NCBI GenBank assembly: GCA_963933055.1
Contig: CAWVSY010000055.1
Coordinates: forward strand, 1 to 22,881
Length of the DNA: 22,881 bases
Direction: 5' to 3'
Source of the DNA: Oleispira sp963933055
GTDB lineage: Bacteria > Pseudomonadota > Gammaproteobacteria > Pseudomonadales > Oceanobacteraceae
Part shown: piece by piece, positions 6,827-14,252 of the stretch
Layout: the number at the start of each line of letters is the position of its first letter
Numbering within the stretch: the first letter of the stretch is position 1
Notes under the pieces: model-generated
What the model was told of the DNA's origin: nothing
Databases searched by the model: none
Seen by the model: only the letters and a program-made list of their open reading frames with translations
Position numbers and translations under genes: made by a program

Positions 6827-8098
6827 TTACATAAATAACCCAAGAATTTCATTTAAGAACAGGCTGCCTTTGGCTGAGGTTTTGATCTGCTCGCTTCCGT
6901 CTTCTCGTAGATTTTTTTCGAGCAAACCTTTTTCAATTGCTGCTTTGATACCTTCCGAAATAGTATCCAGAGGATAGCCTGTTCGTTGTTCAAATAAATC
7001 TAAATCAAAGCCCTCTTGTAAGCGCAAGGCATTCATCAAAAACTCTAAACCTAGGTCTTCATTTTGAATGGATTCTTTGCCTGCTAAAAAGCCTTTACTA
7101 TTGTGTTTAGAATCACTTTTAGCCGCATTTAAAAAATCTTTTGGTGCGCGAGTTTTCCACGTTCTGAAAACTGCGGAGGCGGTTAGACTTTCAGGCGCAT
7201 TCACCAAGTCGGTAACCTTGCCATGAGCACCCGCACCAATGCCTAAATAATCCCCGAACTGCCAGTAGTTTAAATTGTGCGTTGCTTGCTTGCCTGCTTG
7301 TGCATAAGCGGAAACTTCATATTGAACAAAACCATGCTTGGCTAATAATGCTTGTCCGGCTTCTTGAATATCCCAAAGGGTTTCGTCTTCTGGTAAAACG
7401 GGTGGGCGTTTAAAAAATTCGGTATTGGGTTCAATGGTTAATTGATACCAAGATAAATGCGTTGGGCCAAGGTCGATGGCTTTTTGAATGTCGGCTAACG
7501 CTTGGGCTTCTGATTGATCGGGTAAACCGTGCATCAAGTCGATGTTAAAATTATCGAAGCCGGCGGTTTTAGCCATTTTGATTGCTGCAACCGCTTGCTG
7601 GCCATCGTGAATGCGGCCCAAGTGTTTGAGTTGATGATCGGCAAAACTTTGCACTCCAATGGAGAGGCGATTAATACCGAGCTTGCGATAACCGGCGAAT
7701 TTTTCGGCTTCGAAAGTCCCTGGATTGGCTTCCATGGTAATTTCGATGTCTTTAACAAAGCTTACTTTTTCTTGTAGGCCGGCTAATAAATTTTTATAAG
7801 CTTCAACGCTGAGTAGTGAAGGTGTGCCACCACCGATAAAGATGGTTTGAATCTCACGGCCTTGCACATAAGAAAGGTCGGCGTCTAAATCGTCTAATAG
7901 CGCCTGCACGTATTCTGCTTCCGGAATGTGCTCTTCGGCACTCTTTCCCTTAAATTCATGAGAGTTAAAATCACAGTAAGGGCATTTACGCACGCACCAA
8001 GGCACATGAATATACAGAGATAGTGGTGGCAGAGTTGTCTTGCTGGCATTGGTATTAGAGCTAGCGTCAGATTGAGTCTCAGATTGATAAGGCACCAT
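6827..8098 (-). CDS. hemW: HemW, radical SAM heme chaperone (coproporphyrinogen oxidase-like)
   Basis: The 423-residue product carries the radical S-adenosylmethionine cluster motif CVRKCPYC with cysteines at 35, 39 and 42, followed by DFNSH, the sequence that marks HemW. The glycine motif GGGTPS is at 89-94, and the family segments NRLSIGVQSF and GLPDQ follow. HemW binds heme and delivers it to target proteins; it is not the coproporphyrinogen oxidase HemN. The first 24 residues are a polar Ser/Thr/Asn-rich extension, and a polar insert is seen near SDSKHNSKGF, which together make it somewhat longer than typical. Its ATG overlaps the stop of the upstream ABC-F gene as TAATG, so the two are translationally coupled. 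The 165-base gap after it holds no clear terminator. Confidence 0.92.
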   Translation of the reverse strand: MVPYQSETQSDASSNTNASKTTLPPLSLYIHVPWCVRKCPYCDFNSHEFKGKSAEEHIPEAEYVQALLDDLDADLSYVQGREIQTIFIGGGTPSLLSVEAYKNLLAGLQEKVSFVKDIEITMEANPGTFEAEKFAGYRKLGINRLSIGVQSFADHQLKHLGRIHDGQQAVAAIKMAKTAGFDNFNIDLMHGLPDQSEAQALADIQKAIDLGPTHLSWYQLTIEPNTEFFKRPPVLPEDETLWDIQEAGQALLAKHGFVQYEVSAYAQAGKQATHNLNYWQFGDYLGIGAGAHGKVTDLVNAPESLTASAVFRTWKTRAPKDFLNAAKSDSKHNSKGFLAGKESIQNEDLGLEFLMNALRLQEGFDLDLFEQRTGYPLDTISEGIKAAIEKGLLEKNLREDGSEQIKTSAKGSLFLNEILGLFM

Positions 8099-10047
8099 TA
8101 TTCAGCGGCTTCCATTTCTTCACTGAGTTCCATCCACTGCATTTCAACTTCTTCTAACTCGCTTTTTGCTTCGCCTTGCTGTTGCAGTATTTTTTGCAAA
8201 TCAGCTTTGCGGGCCGCTTCATAAAGCGTGGTATCGGCGAGTTGGTTTTCGGACTCATCTAAAATGCTTTGTAATTTTTCCATGCGGGTTTCAAGCTTCT
8301 TCAGCTCTTTGCGCATTGGAGCTAAGCGTGCACGACGTTCAGCGTCTAAGCGTTTTTGTTCTTTACGATCTTGAGCACTGGCACCCGCGGCTTTATTTTC
8401 ATTTGAACTGGAGCTATCTGCAGAGTTTGGATTCGTCGCTAGCTGGCCAGCATTAAATCCAGACGCCGTTTGCTTAGCTTGAACGTGTTTATGGTAATCA
8501 TCTAAATCACCTTCAAACAATTCAACCTTGCCATCTTCAACCAACCAATATTCATCCACGGTCGCTTTTAATAAGTGACGATCGTGGCTTACCAAAACAA
8601 TGGCACCAGCAAACGATTGCAGCGCCATGGTGAGTGCTTCACGCATTTCAATATCAAGGTGGTTGGTTGGCTCATCCATAATTAATAAATTAGGTTTTTG
8701 CCATGCAACGAGCGCTAAGGCTAAGCGCGCTTTTTCGCCACCGGAAAACGGTTCGCAAATATCCAGCGCTTTATCACCACGGAAATCAAAGCCACCTAAA
8801 AAGTTACGCACTTCTTGGTCAGTCGCTGATGGTGTGATGCGTTGAATCATTAATATTGGGCTGGCTTTAACATCTAGCGTTTCTAGTTGGTGCTGAGCGT
8901 AATAACCGAGTTTTAAGTGCTCACCTTCATGACGCTTGCCCGAAAGTTGCGGCAACTCTTCACACAAGGTTTTAATCAGGGTTGATTTACCCGCGCCGTT
9001 TGCACCTAATAAACCAATGCGGTGGCCCGGCACCAAAGAAACATTTTGTTTTTCTAAAATAGCAACGGCTTCGCCACCCCCTTTACCAGGATAACCAATA
9101 TCAGCCGCTTCAAGATTTAATAACGGTGTTGAAACCTTATCCGCACAAGCAAAAGAAAAGCTAAACGGGGAATCAACGTGGGCAGGAGCAATTAACTCCA
9201 TACGTTCTAATTCTTTTACTCGGCTTTGCGCTTGTTTGGCTTTACTGGCTTTGGCTTTAAAACGAGTCACAAACTTTTCAATCTCAGCAATACGGACTTG
9301 CTGCTTATCATGCATCACTTGCTGCTGGGCTAAACGCTCAGCACGAATGCGTTCGTACGCGCTGTAGTTACCTGGATAGCTCGTGAGTTTCTGCTGATGT
9401 AAATGAACAATGTGATCAGCAACGCCATCGATAAAATCACGGTCGTGAGAAATAAACACCAAGGTGCCTTGATACTTATTCAGCCACTGCTCTAACCACA
9501 AGGTCGCGTCTAAATCCAAGTGGTTGGTTGGCTCATCGAGTAATAATAAATCAGAGGGTGTCATCAAGGCTTGAGCTAGGTTCAAACGAATACGCCAGCC
9601 ACCCGAAAAACCCGATACCGGTTTAATCATGTCGCTTTGCTTAAAGCCTAAGCCGTGTAATAACTGCTCGGCTTGTACTTTAATATTGTAGCCATTGTGC
9701 GCATCCATCTTGCTATGCCAGTTGGCCAATTCATTGTCGCAAGTCGCGGTTTCAATGCCGTGTTCAATTTCGCGGTAGGTTTTATCACCATCAAGTACGT
9801 AATCAACCGCACAGCGATCGCTGGCTTCAACTTCTTGTGCCATGTGGGCAATGCGCCAGCCTGTCGGCAAATATAAATCACCTTCTTCAACCCCTAACTC
9901 CCCTAAAAGTAGTGCAAATAAGCTAGACTTACCTGCGCCGTTCGGACCAATAAGAGCGAGTTTTTGGCCATCATGAACTCGCAAATCTGCATGTTTAAGC
10001 AGAGGTTTGATACCACGATGTAATGAAACCTGATTAAATTCGATCAT
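8098..10047 (-). CDS. ABC-F family ATPase (YheS-like), ribosome-associated
   Basis: The 649-residue protein has two ABC domains in one chain and no membrane segments, the hallmark of ABC-F proteins that act on ribosomes. Domain 1 has Walker A GPNGAGKSS at 34-42, signature SGGWR near 148-152 and Walker B LLLLDEPTNHLD at 167-178. Domain 2 has GANGAGKST at 348-356, SGGEKAR at 435-441 and LLIMDEPTNHLD at 454-465. The linker between them (about 232-292) is rich in Arg, Lys and Ala, as expected for the tRNA-interaction motif. A charged coiled coil occupies about 550-649. Overall organisation matches YheS better than EttA, which is shorter and lacks the coiled-coil tail. Uup is the alternative. It is the first gene of a pair with hemW. 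Confidence 0.9.
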   Translation of the reverse strand: MIEFNQVSLHRGIKPLLKHADLRVHDGQKLALIGPNGAGKSSLFALLLGELGVEEGDLYLPTGWRIAHMAQEVEASDRCAVDYVLDGDKTYREIEHGIETATCDNELANWHSKMDAHNGYNIKVQAEQLLHGLGFKQSDMIKPVSGFSGGWRIRLNLAQALMTPSDLLLLDEPTNHLDLDATLWLEQWLNKYQGTLVFISHDRDFIDGVADHIVHLHQQKLTSYPGNYSAYERIRAERLAQQQVMHDKQQVRIAEIEKFVTRFKAKASKAKQAQSRVKELERMELIAPAHVDSPFSFSFACADKVSTPLLNLEAADIGYPGKGGGEAVAILEKQNVSLVPGHRIGLLGANGAGKSTLIKTLCEELPQLSGKRHEGEHLKLGYYAQHQLETLDVKASPILMIQRITPSATDQEVRNFLGGFDFRGDKALDICEPFSGGEKARLALALVAWQKPNLLIMDEPTNHLDIEMREALTMALQSFAGAIVLVSHDRHLLKATVDEYWLVEDGKVELFEGDLDDYHKHVQAKQTASGFNAGQLATNPNSADSSSSNENKAAGASAQDRKEQKRLDAERRARLAPMRKELKKLETRMEKLQSILDESENQLADTTLYEAARKADLQKILQQQGEAKSELEEVEMQWMELSEEMEAAE

Positions 10048-10061
10048 AATCTTTCAGAATA

Positions 10062-10073
10062 CTTTTATAAAAG
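10062..10073. promoter_or_regulatory. Perfect 12-base palindrome in a 39-base divergent spacer
   Basis: CTTTTATAAAAG is a perfect palindrome in the short gap between the ABC-F gene (start 10047, minus) and the TIGR02444-type gene (start 10087, plus). It contains a TATAAA-like element on both strands. It could serve as a -10 element or an operator, but the gap is too small for two ordinary promoters. This is a weak call. Confidence 0.3.
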
Positions 10074-10086
10074 AGGGTGTAGCGCT

Positions 10087-10605
10087 TTGGCTGATTCAAA
10101 AAGCGACTTAATAATGGATGGGCATTTTGCCACAAATTCGGCTGTTATCCCACTTCAAAACCCGTTATGGGACTATGCTTGTCAGCTATATTCGAAGCCA
10201 GGCATGGAGGCGGCACTATTAGTTTTACAGGATGATCATGGAGCAGATATTAATCTGATTTTACAGGCTTTGTGGCTGGCTAGTGAAAGTAAGGTATGGT
10301 CTAAGGCGTGCATTCCTAATGATTATGGCAAGTGGGTGACAGAGCAGGTTATCCCCTTACGAAAGATGCGTCGTAGTCTAAAAACAGATTGGGTAGCACC
10401 GCGAGGTGTAGGCTTCGAGGACTTTCGCCAGCACGTCAAGGGGCTAGAGTTAAAAGCTGAACAGTATGCATTGGCTATGTTGTTTACTCATATTAAGCAA
10501 AGTAAGACGGCAGCGGAATCTATAGCTTTGAATTTGATCCCTTTGTCTGATTACTTAAATATTTCCTCGGTAAATTTTAAGCCTTTAATCGCATTGCTCT
10601 CATAG
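10087..10605 (+). CDS. TIGR02444 / DUF2390 family protein
   Basis: The 172-residue soluble protein contains PLWDYACQLYSKPGMEAALLVLQDDHGADINLILQALWLA (about residues 26-65), then PLRKMRRSLK. These are the recurring features I recall for the TIGR02444 family of gammaproteobacteria, where LWxFALxLYxxPGVExxCLxLQDxxGxDVNLLL is conserved. The function is unknown. I accept the TTG start at 10087 because AGAGGG (10072-10077) lies nine bases upstream. A start at the ATG at 10114 would drop nine residues and has no ribosome site. The gene often lies next to the YheS-type ABC-F gene in related genomes as I remember it, and here it is divergent from it. It converges with the AraC gene, with only seven bases between stops. 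Confidence 0.82.
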   Translation: MADSKSDLIMDGHFATNSAVIPLQNPLWDYACQLYSKPGMEAALLVLQDDHGADINLILQALWLASESKVWSKACIPNDYGKWVTEQVIPLRKMRRSLKTDWVAPRGVGFEDFRQHVKGLELKAEQYALAMLFTHIKQSKTAAESIALNLIPLSDYLNISSVNFKPLIALLS

Positions 10606-10612
10606 GATTATT

Positions 10613-11473
10613 TCAACAGGATATTAAGCATTTCATATGTTCATCTTTTTTAGTATTCGATTTTGGCAAAACTCGTATATCGATAAGGTTTCTAGACGAA
10701 AGTAATTCTGACGGTTTGATGCTGCTCAGTTCTTTAAAGGTTCTAGAAAAATGAGAATAGTCTGAGAAACCGGCTTCGACTACTGCGTCTATTAATGACA
10801 TGCCTGCGCCTAAATTTAATAATGTAACAAATATTCGATGACATAATCTAAAACGTCGAATAGGAATACCAGTGACTTGCTTGAACAGTTGAATTAACCT
10901 TGGCGAAGAAAGTTCGACGGCATCAGCAATTTCACTAATGGATAAATTTGTCGCATAATTTTTAGTGATTAATGAAATCGCCATTTCAATTCTTGCGTCT
11001 GGAGTACTAAAGGATTGGCTGTTTGTATTTTCGATCCAATTATCTAACCTTTCAAAAACACTTTCTGAACTCGGTCTGCGTCTAAAAATATCATTCGCTT
11101 GTTCAATCATTGCGGGCTCATTTGGCACTCCGCTATAACAGGTGCTGTGATTGTTGATTTTAATACATTGATTCATACTTGGAATTAATTTTTCCAAATC
11201 AGTACCAAGAGTATTTAAAAAACATAAAACAATAATGGAGTCGTGAGTATCAATGGTGACATGTGAGCCCGCTGGAATTAAAAAGCTTTTACTCACGTGA
11301 TTTTTGTCATTGTTTATATCGATCAGCTCAAGGGTTTTATCAAGAGAGATGATCAGTGTCGTTAGGCTATTTGATTGCTCTATGATTCTTTTTAAAGGGC
11401 CTACGTAAATTGAACGCTTAGCCGATAAATAAACTAACGATTTGAAGATTGGAACTGCACTATTTTTGGTCAA
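10613..11473 (-). CDS. AraC-family transcription regulator, last gene of the lipase cluster
   Basis: The 286-residue protein has a C-terminal AraC DNA-binding domain with two helix-turn-helix units. Unit 1 is at about 178-200 (SISEIADAVELSSPRLIQLFK) and unit 2 at about 226-248 (SLIDAVVEAGFSDYSHFSRTFKE), followed by IKPSEL. The first ~150 residues form a poorly conserved region with cupin-like features (SFLIPAGSHVTIDTHDSI) that would sense a ligand. The start is TTG at 11473, preceded by a very strong ribosome site (GAGGAGG on the minus strand) about eight bases away. It lies 34 bases downstream of the lipase foldase on the same strand, so co-transcription is likely. Control of the lipase genes, perhaps by fatty acids, is a reasonable but untested inference. 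Confidence 0.88.
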   Translation of the reverse strand: MTKNSAVPIFKSLVYLSAKRSIYVGPLKRIIEQSNSLTTLIISLDKTLELIDINNDKNHVSKSFLIPAGSHVTIDTHDSIIVLCFLNTLGTDLEKLIPSMNQCIKINNHSTCYSGVPNEPAMIEQANDIFRRRPSSESVFERLDNWIENTNSQSFSTPDARIEMAISLITKNYATNLSISEIADAVELSSPRLIQLFKQVTGIPIRRFRLCHRIFVTLLNLGAGMSLIDAVVEAGFSDYSHFSRTFKELSSIKPSELLSSRNLIDIRVLPKSNTKKDEHMKCLISC

Positions 11474-11507
11474 AATAAATCCTCCTCAGTAATAAGTTCA
11501 TTTTATT

Positions 11508-12590
11508 TTATGATGCTTTTGTATGGCGTTCGATACTGCGCACGCGTATTTGCTCTCGTTCATCAAAAAGCGCTGCTCTAAGAGTATCAACTTGACTATT
11601 AAGTTCGTCTCTTGTTAAACCTTGGCTGCTTAGAATATTAGAACGTTGAGCTAAATACGCAGAAACTCTAGCATTCCATTGAGCGCGCTGTTGGTCTAAC
11701 TCATCGAAGCGTTGAACGGCTTCGTCGCCAAACATTTCTCGGCGCAATTCACGCACTTGTTGCTGGTCACCACCAGAGGCGAGTATTTTTTCGGTTCTTG
11801 CTGTTAATTCGTCTGTGATTTGAGTTTCTCGAATGCTTTTTCTAACGTCATCTGGCAACGTGCTTTGCAGTTCTTTTATTTTAGCGAGACGCTCAGTTTC
11901 AGACATTGCGGTATTCGATGTGACTAATAATCTTGAATAGGTATATTCGTCATAGCGTTGTTCGTCTTCATAGAATGTTTCATAGACTTCAAGGTCTAAG
12001 TATTGTGCTCGCAGAGCGTTTCTTTGATCTATCTGCGTGCGCAGGAAATTAAGATAGCCGCCATTGATTTTATCTTGTTGGCTCATTTTAGCCAGTTCGT
12101 TGCTCATGTCTTCTTCAAGATTTTTAAGTGAATATTTAAACTCTATGTATTGTGCAAGTATGGCTTTAGATTCACTTAAAGCAGGCTCTTGCAAGTGGTA
12201 TGTTAAGTATTCGTTAATTCGTAAAAGGATAGTCTCAAGATTTTCTTCTGATATTGTTGAAAGGAAATAATCAAATAAATCTTTTATGTCGATGGATATT
12301 ATTAAATGTCCGTCTGTATCGACTTGAAGTGCATTATCGAGAGTTGTGCCTATTAGTGAATGAGGTAATGCTCCATATTGAGATTCATAACCTAGGATGT
12401 TTTGGGTGCTTTTTTTTGTTCTATTATTTTGCAAAGATTCGTTCGATATCAACGGCTTATTGTTCATCATCGAAGCAGCGTGAGAAGTATCGTCAGTATT
12501 TGAAATACAATAATAAACGGCAGTACTGCATAGAATAGCAAGTGCTGAAAATGTAAATGAATGACGTATTGTTATTTTTTTTATATTCAT
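11508..12590 (-). CDS. lifO: Lipase-specific foldase (lipase modulator, LifO/LipB-type)
   Basis: This steric chaperone holds secreted lipase in the periplasm until it has folded for type II secretion. The 360-residue chain begins with a single membrane anchor (about residues 10-30, FTFSALAILCSTAVYY), then a low-complexity Asn/Ser/Thr linker (about 31-66). The mini-domain follows, with LPHSLIGTTLDNALQVDTDG at 75-94 and the family motif in the form KDLFDYFL at 103-110. The usual form is RxxFDY, so the first basic residue is Lys rather than Arg here. The remainder is long charged alpha-helices ending in repeats of Gln/Arg/Glu, as in foldases that wrap around the lipase. Length fits the family. 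The gene follows lipase by 70 bases that contain a hairpin. Confidence 0.92.
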   Translation of the reverse strand: MNIKKITIRHSFTFSALAILCSTAVYYCISNTDDTSHAASMMNNKPLISNESLQNNRTKKSTQNILGYESQYGALPHSLIGTTLDNALQVDTDGHLIISIDIKDLFDYFLSTISEENLETILLRINEYLTYHLQEPALSESKAILAQYIEFKYSLKNLEEDMSNELAKMSQQDKINGGYLNFLRTQIDQRNALRAQYLDLEVYETFYEDEQRYDEYTYSRLLVTSNTAMSETERLAKIKELQSTLPDDVRKSIRETQITDELTARTEKILASGGDQQQVRELRREMFGDEAVQRFDELDQQRAQWNARVSAYLAQRSNILSSQGLTRDELNSQVDTLRAALFDEREQIRVRSIERHTKAS

Positions 12591-12605
12591 CAGATAGCCT
12601 TAAAA

Positions 12606-12632
12606 GGCAGCATAATTTTTTGCTATGCTGCC
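12606..12632 (-). terminator. Intergenic hairpin between lipase and foldase (possible attenuator)
   Basis: GGCAGCATA (12606-12614) and TATGCTGCC (12624-12632) form a perfect nine-base stem with a nine-base loop. In the direction of transcription the stem is followed by TTTTAAGG, a short T tract, and the AAGG also provides the ribosome site of the foldase gene. It could cause partial termination or protect the lipase message, which would make more lipase than foldase. Confidence 0.55.
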
Positions 12633-12660
12633 AGTACTCAAAAATATGTATCAATCGTTT

Positions 12661-13608
12661 TTATAAACCAGCGGATTTCAGTCTTTTAGCTTGATTTTTG
12701 TACAGTGTTAGAGGGTCTGTTTCAAACAAATGGTGTATGCCAAAAACATGGTTAATAGCATCGACATGATTCATATTGTATGTGGTTCCAATAACGTCGC
12801 CCCAATGCTGATCACAACGTTCTACTAAGCCATCATTCTTGCCATTGATAACTCCGCCGGTGAATAATAAAAAGGCATCGGATATATCAAGTGCATTCGT
12901 CCATGAAGCGTCACCCCCCCAAGAATAATAGCGAACGCCATTTACATTGGATGAGCCTTCACCGCATCTTGAGGTTGGTTTGCCATCAGGGAATGTGGCA
13001 TTAAATGCGTTTGAGCGAGCGGTTGTCATAAAAAGGGCAGCATCCAATGCATTGCTTGCATATTCTGGATTGCCAGACAATGAATCAGTAATATTTCCCA
13101 TTAAAGTTAAAGCGGTATCGATGAATCGCGCTGCGCCACCATCGACAGGAACAATACCAAAAGCAACATCAGCAACGTCTGACCCAAAATTTACCGCATT
13201 AACCGTTGATACTGATGCAACCAAATCTGGGCGAACCCCTGCAGCATAGCGAATCGTCGGGCCACCTAAGCTGTGGCCGATTAAATTAAATTTTTGAGCC
13301 CCTGTTGAGGCGCGCAAGTCTTCAAGTACACTTACTAGCTGCTCACCACGGTCATAAGCATCTTCCCATGCAGTGATATTAGGTGCGTATACTTTCGCAC
13401 CTTTGGCTTCTAGTGCATTGCGAACACCATAAAAATAGTCGATACCAAAAATACGATTAAAGCCTGCAACACCATGAATTAAAACGATTGGGTATTTTGT
13501 ATTGTATGCGTTGCAGTCAATCCAGCATCTTGCTTCTGCTTGCACACTGAATAGAGAAATGGCACATAGTAGCGCCCAAATTAGGTGGTTCTTAGATTTA
13601 GTTATCAT
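12661..13608 (-). CDS. lipA: Secreted triacylglycerol lipase, Pseudomonas-type (family I)
   Basis: The 315-residue precursor has a signal peptide ending near residue 26 (SVQAEA). The mature enzyme shows the oxyanion region YPIVLIHGVAGF at 39-50 and the nucleophile elbow GHSLGG with Ser113. The probable catalytic Asp259 is in NDGLVERC and the catalytic His281 in MNHVDAINHVFG. Asp283 in the same segment matches the calcium ligand of the P. aeruginosa enzyme. Cys215 and Cys265 match its conserved disulfide. An extra cysteine pair, Cys28 and Cys32 (ARCWIDC), is close to the mature N-terminus. Its foldase is encoded directly downstream, which is diagnostic for family I.1/I.2 lipases. A run of seven G residues codes for the WGGD segment (around 12914-12920). 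Confidence 0.95.
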   Translation of the reverse strand: MITKSKNHLIWALLCAISLFSVQAEARCWIDCNAYNTKYPIVLIHGVAGFNRIFGIDYFYGVRNALEAKGAKVYAPNITAWEDAYDRGEQLVSVLEDLRASTGAQKFNLIGHSLGGPTIRYAAGVRPDLVASVSTVNAVNFGSDVADVAFGIVPVDGGAARFIDTALTLMGNITDSLSGNPEYASNALDAALFMTTARSNAFNATFPDGKPTSRCGEGSSNVNGVRYYSWGGDASWTNALDISDAFLLFTGGVINGKNDGLVERCDQHWGDVIGTTYNMNHVDAINHVFGIHHLFETDPLTLYKNQAKRLKSAGL

Positions 13609-13657
13609 ATTTGCTACTCGTCTTTATTTTTATTGTGAGTCGTTTTAGCAAAGCAAC

Positions 13658-13684
13658 TTAGGTTTATCGGGTTAATGAACCTAA
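13658..13684. promoter_or_regulatory. Inverted repeat upstream of the lipase gene (candidate operator)
   Basis: TTAGGTT (13658-13664) and AACCTAA (13678-13684) form perfect seven-base arms 13 bases apart, with an inner GGTTAATGAACC palindrome overlapping the right arm. The centre is about 60 bases before the lipase ATG (13608), where a regulator or RNA polymerase would bind. On the minus strand TTGCTT near 13650, followed after about 17 bases by an A+T-rich stretch, is a possible promoter. The binding protein is unknown; the AraC protein of the cluster is an obvious candidate, by inference only. Confidence 0.4.
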
Positions 13685-13831
13685 TAATCTATTCACTGAG
13701 CATCAATTAGATGATCAATCCATGTGAACTCGATGTTATTAAATGATATTTGGATTTAACCAAGGCCATTACAAGGAGTATTTTTCCAAAAGTTTGAGAT
13801 TATTATTGTTAGTTTCTCAGCTTAATTTTTG

Positions 13832-13843
13832 GTACATATGTAC
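13832..13843. promoter_or_regulatory. Perfect 12-base palindrome GTACATATGTAC
   Basis: GTACATATGTAC sits in the A+T-rich gap between the lipase gene and the symporter leader, about 230 bases from the lipase start and 420 bases from the symporter start. Its symmetry suggests a dimeric regulator site, but there is no other support. The rest of 13685-13950 shows A+T-rich tracts and no gene. Confidence 0.25.
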
Positions 13844-13977
13844 TTGGTTTCTTTCTTTTTAATTTTTATTAAATGCATTTTTTAAATGCTAAAAAACGTA
13901 TTTAATAAACCCATTTAGACTAACTTTGGACTCGTATAAAAGCTTGAAGGAAATGATGATGACGAGCCAATAAAACC

Positions 13978-14169
13978 GTGCACAGTTCTGTTATCATCAA
14001 TAAACATAGGAAATTACAGCGTCTAAATAAGCGTAAACAGTTAGCTGCGCGCCTAGTAGATGTTAATTGTTATGGCGTGTTATTAATTGTTACAATTTGT
14101 CCTGCTATGGGCAGGAGAGGCGCAAATTGTCTTTCCTTTGAAGTCAGCCTATTAACGCTATCTCTATGA
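13978..14169 (+). other. Possible 63-codon leader ORF before the symporter gene
   Basis: A GTG-initiated frame encodes a basic N-terminal part (NKHRKLQRLNKRKQ), a short hydrophobic stretch (YGVLLIVTI), then CPAMGRRGANC. It ends with a TGA that overlaps an ATG at 14166 as ATGA. Just before it a seven-codon mini-ORF, MMMTSQ and stop, starts at 13953 after AAGGAA. The codons for CPAMGRRGAN form part of a nested stem-loop at 14092-14130. No family is recognised. It could be a regulatory leader peptide, a short real protein or chance; chance is quite possible. Confidence 0.3.
14092..14130 (+). promoter_or_regulatory. Nested stem-loop in the symporter leader RNA
   Basis: An outer perfect stem, ACAATTTG (14092-14099) with CAAATTGT (14123-14130), encloses an inner perfect stem, TCCTGC (14100-14105) with GCAGGA (14111-14116). 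The inner loop is five bases and GAGGCG is unpaired on the 3' side. CTTTCCTTTG follows. Two stacked perfect stems in an A+T-rich region suggest a structured leader RNA such as an attenuator. I do not recognise a known riboswitch class. Confidence 0.45.
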
Positions 14170-14252
14170 GTTATACAGCAATCATTTACACAAAAATGTT
14201 AAGATTGGGCGCTATAGTATTTACAGTCTCGTTACTCAACCACAGGATTAAT

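Noticed and set aside
8166..9890. Open frames opposite the ABC-F gene
   Set aside because: They are antisense to strongly conserved motifs and show no family features or ribosome sites.
14166..14252. N-terminal extension of the symporter fusion starting at ATG 14166
   Set aside because: There is no good ribosome site. The ATG at 14253 has AGGA at proper distance, and the family-like sequence begins there. The ATGA overlap keeps this possibility slightly open.
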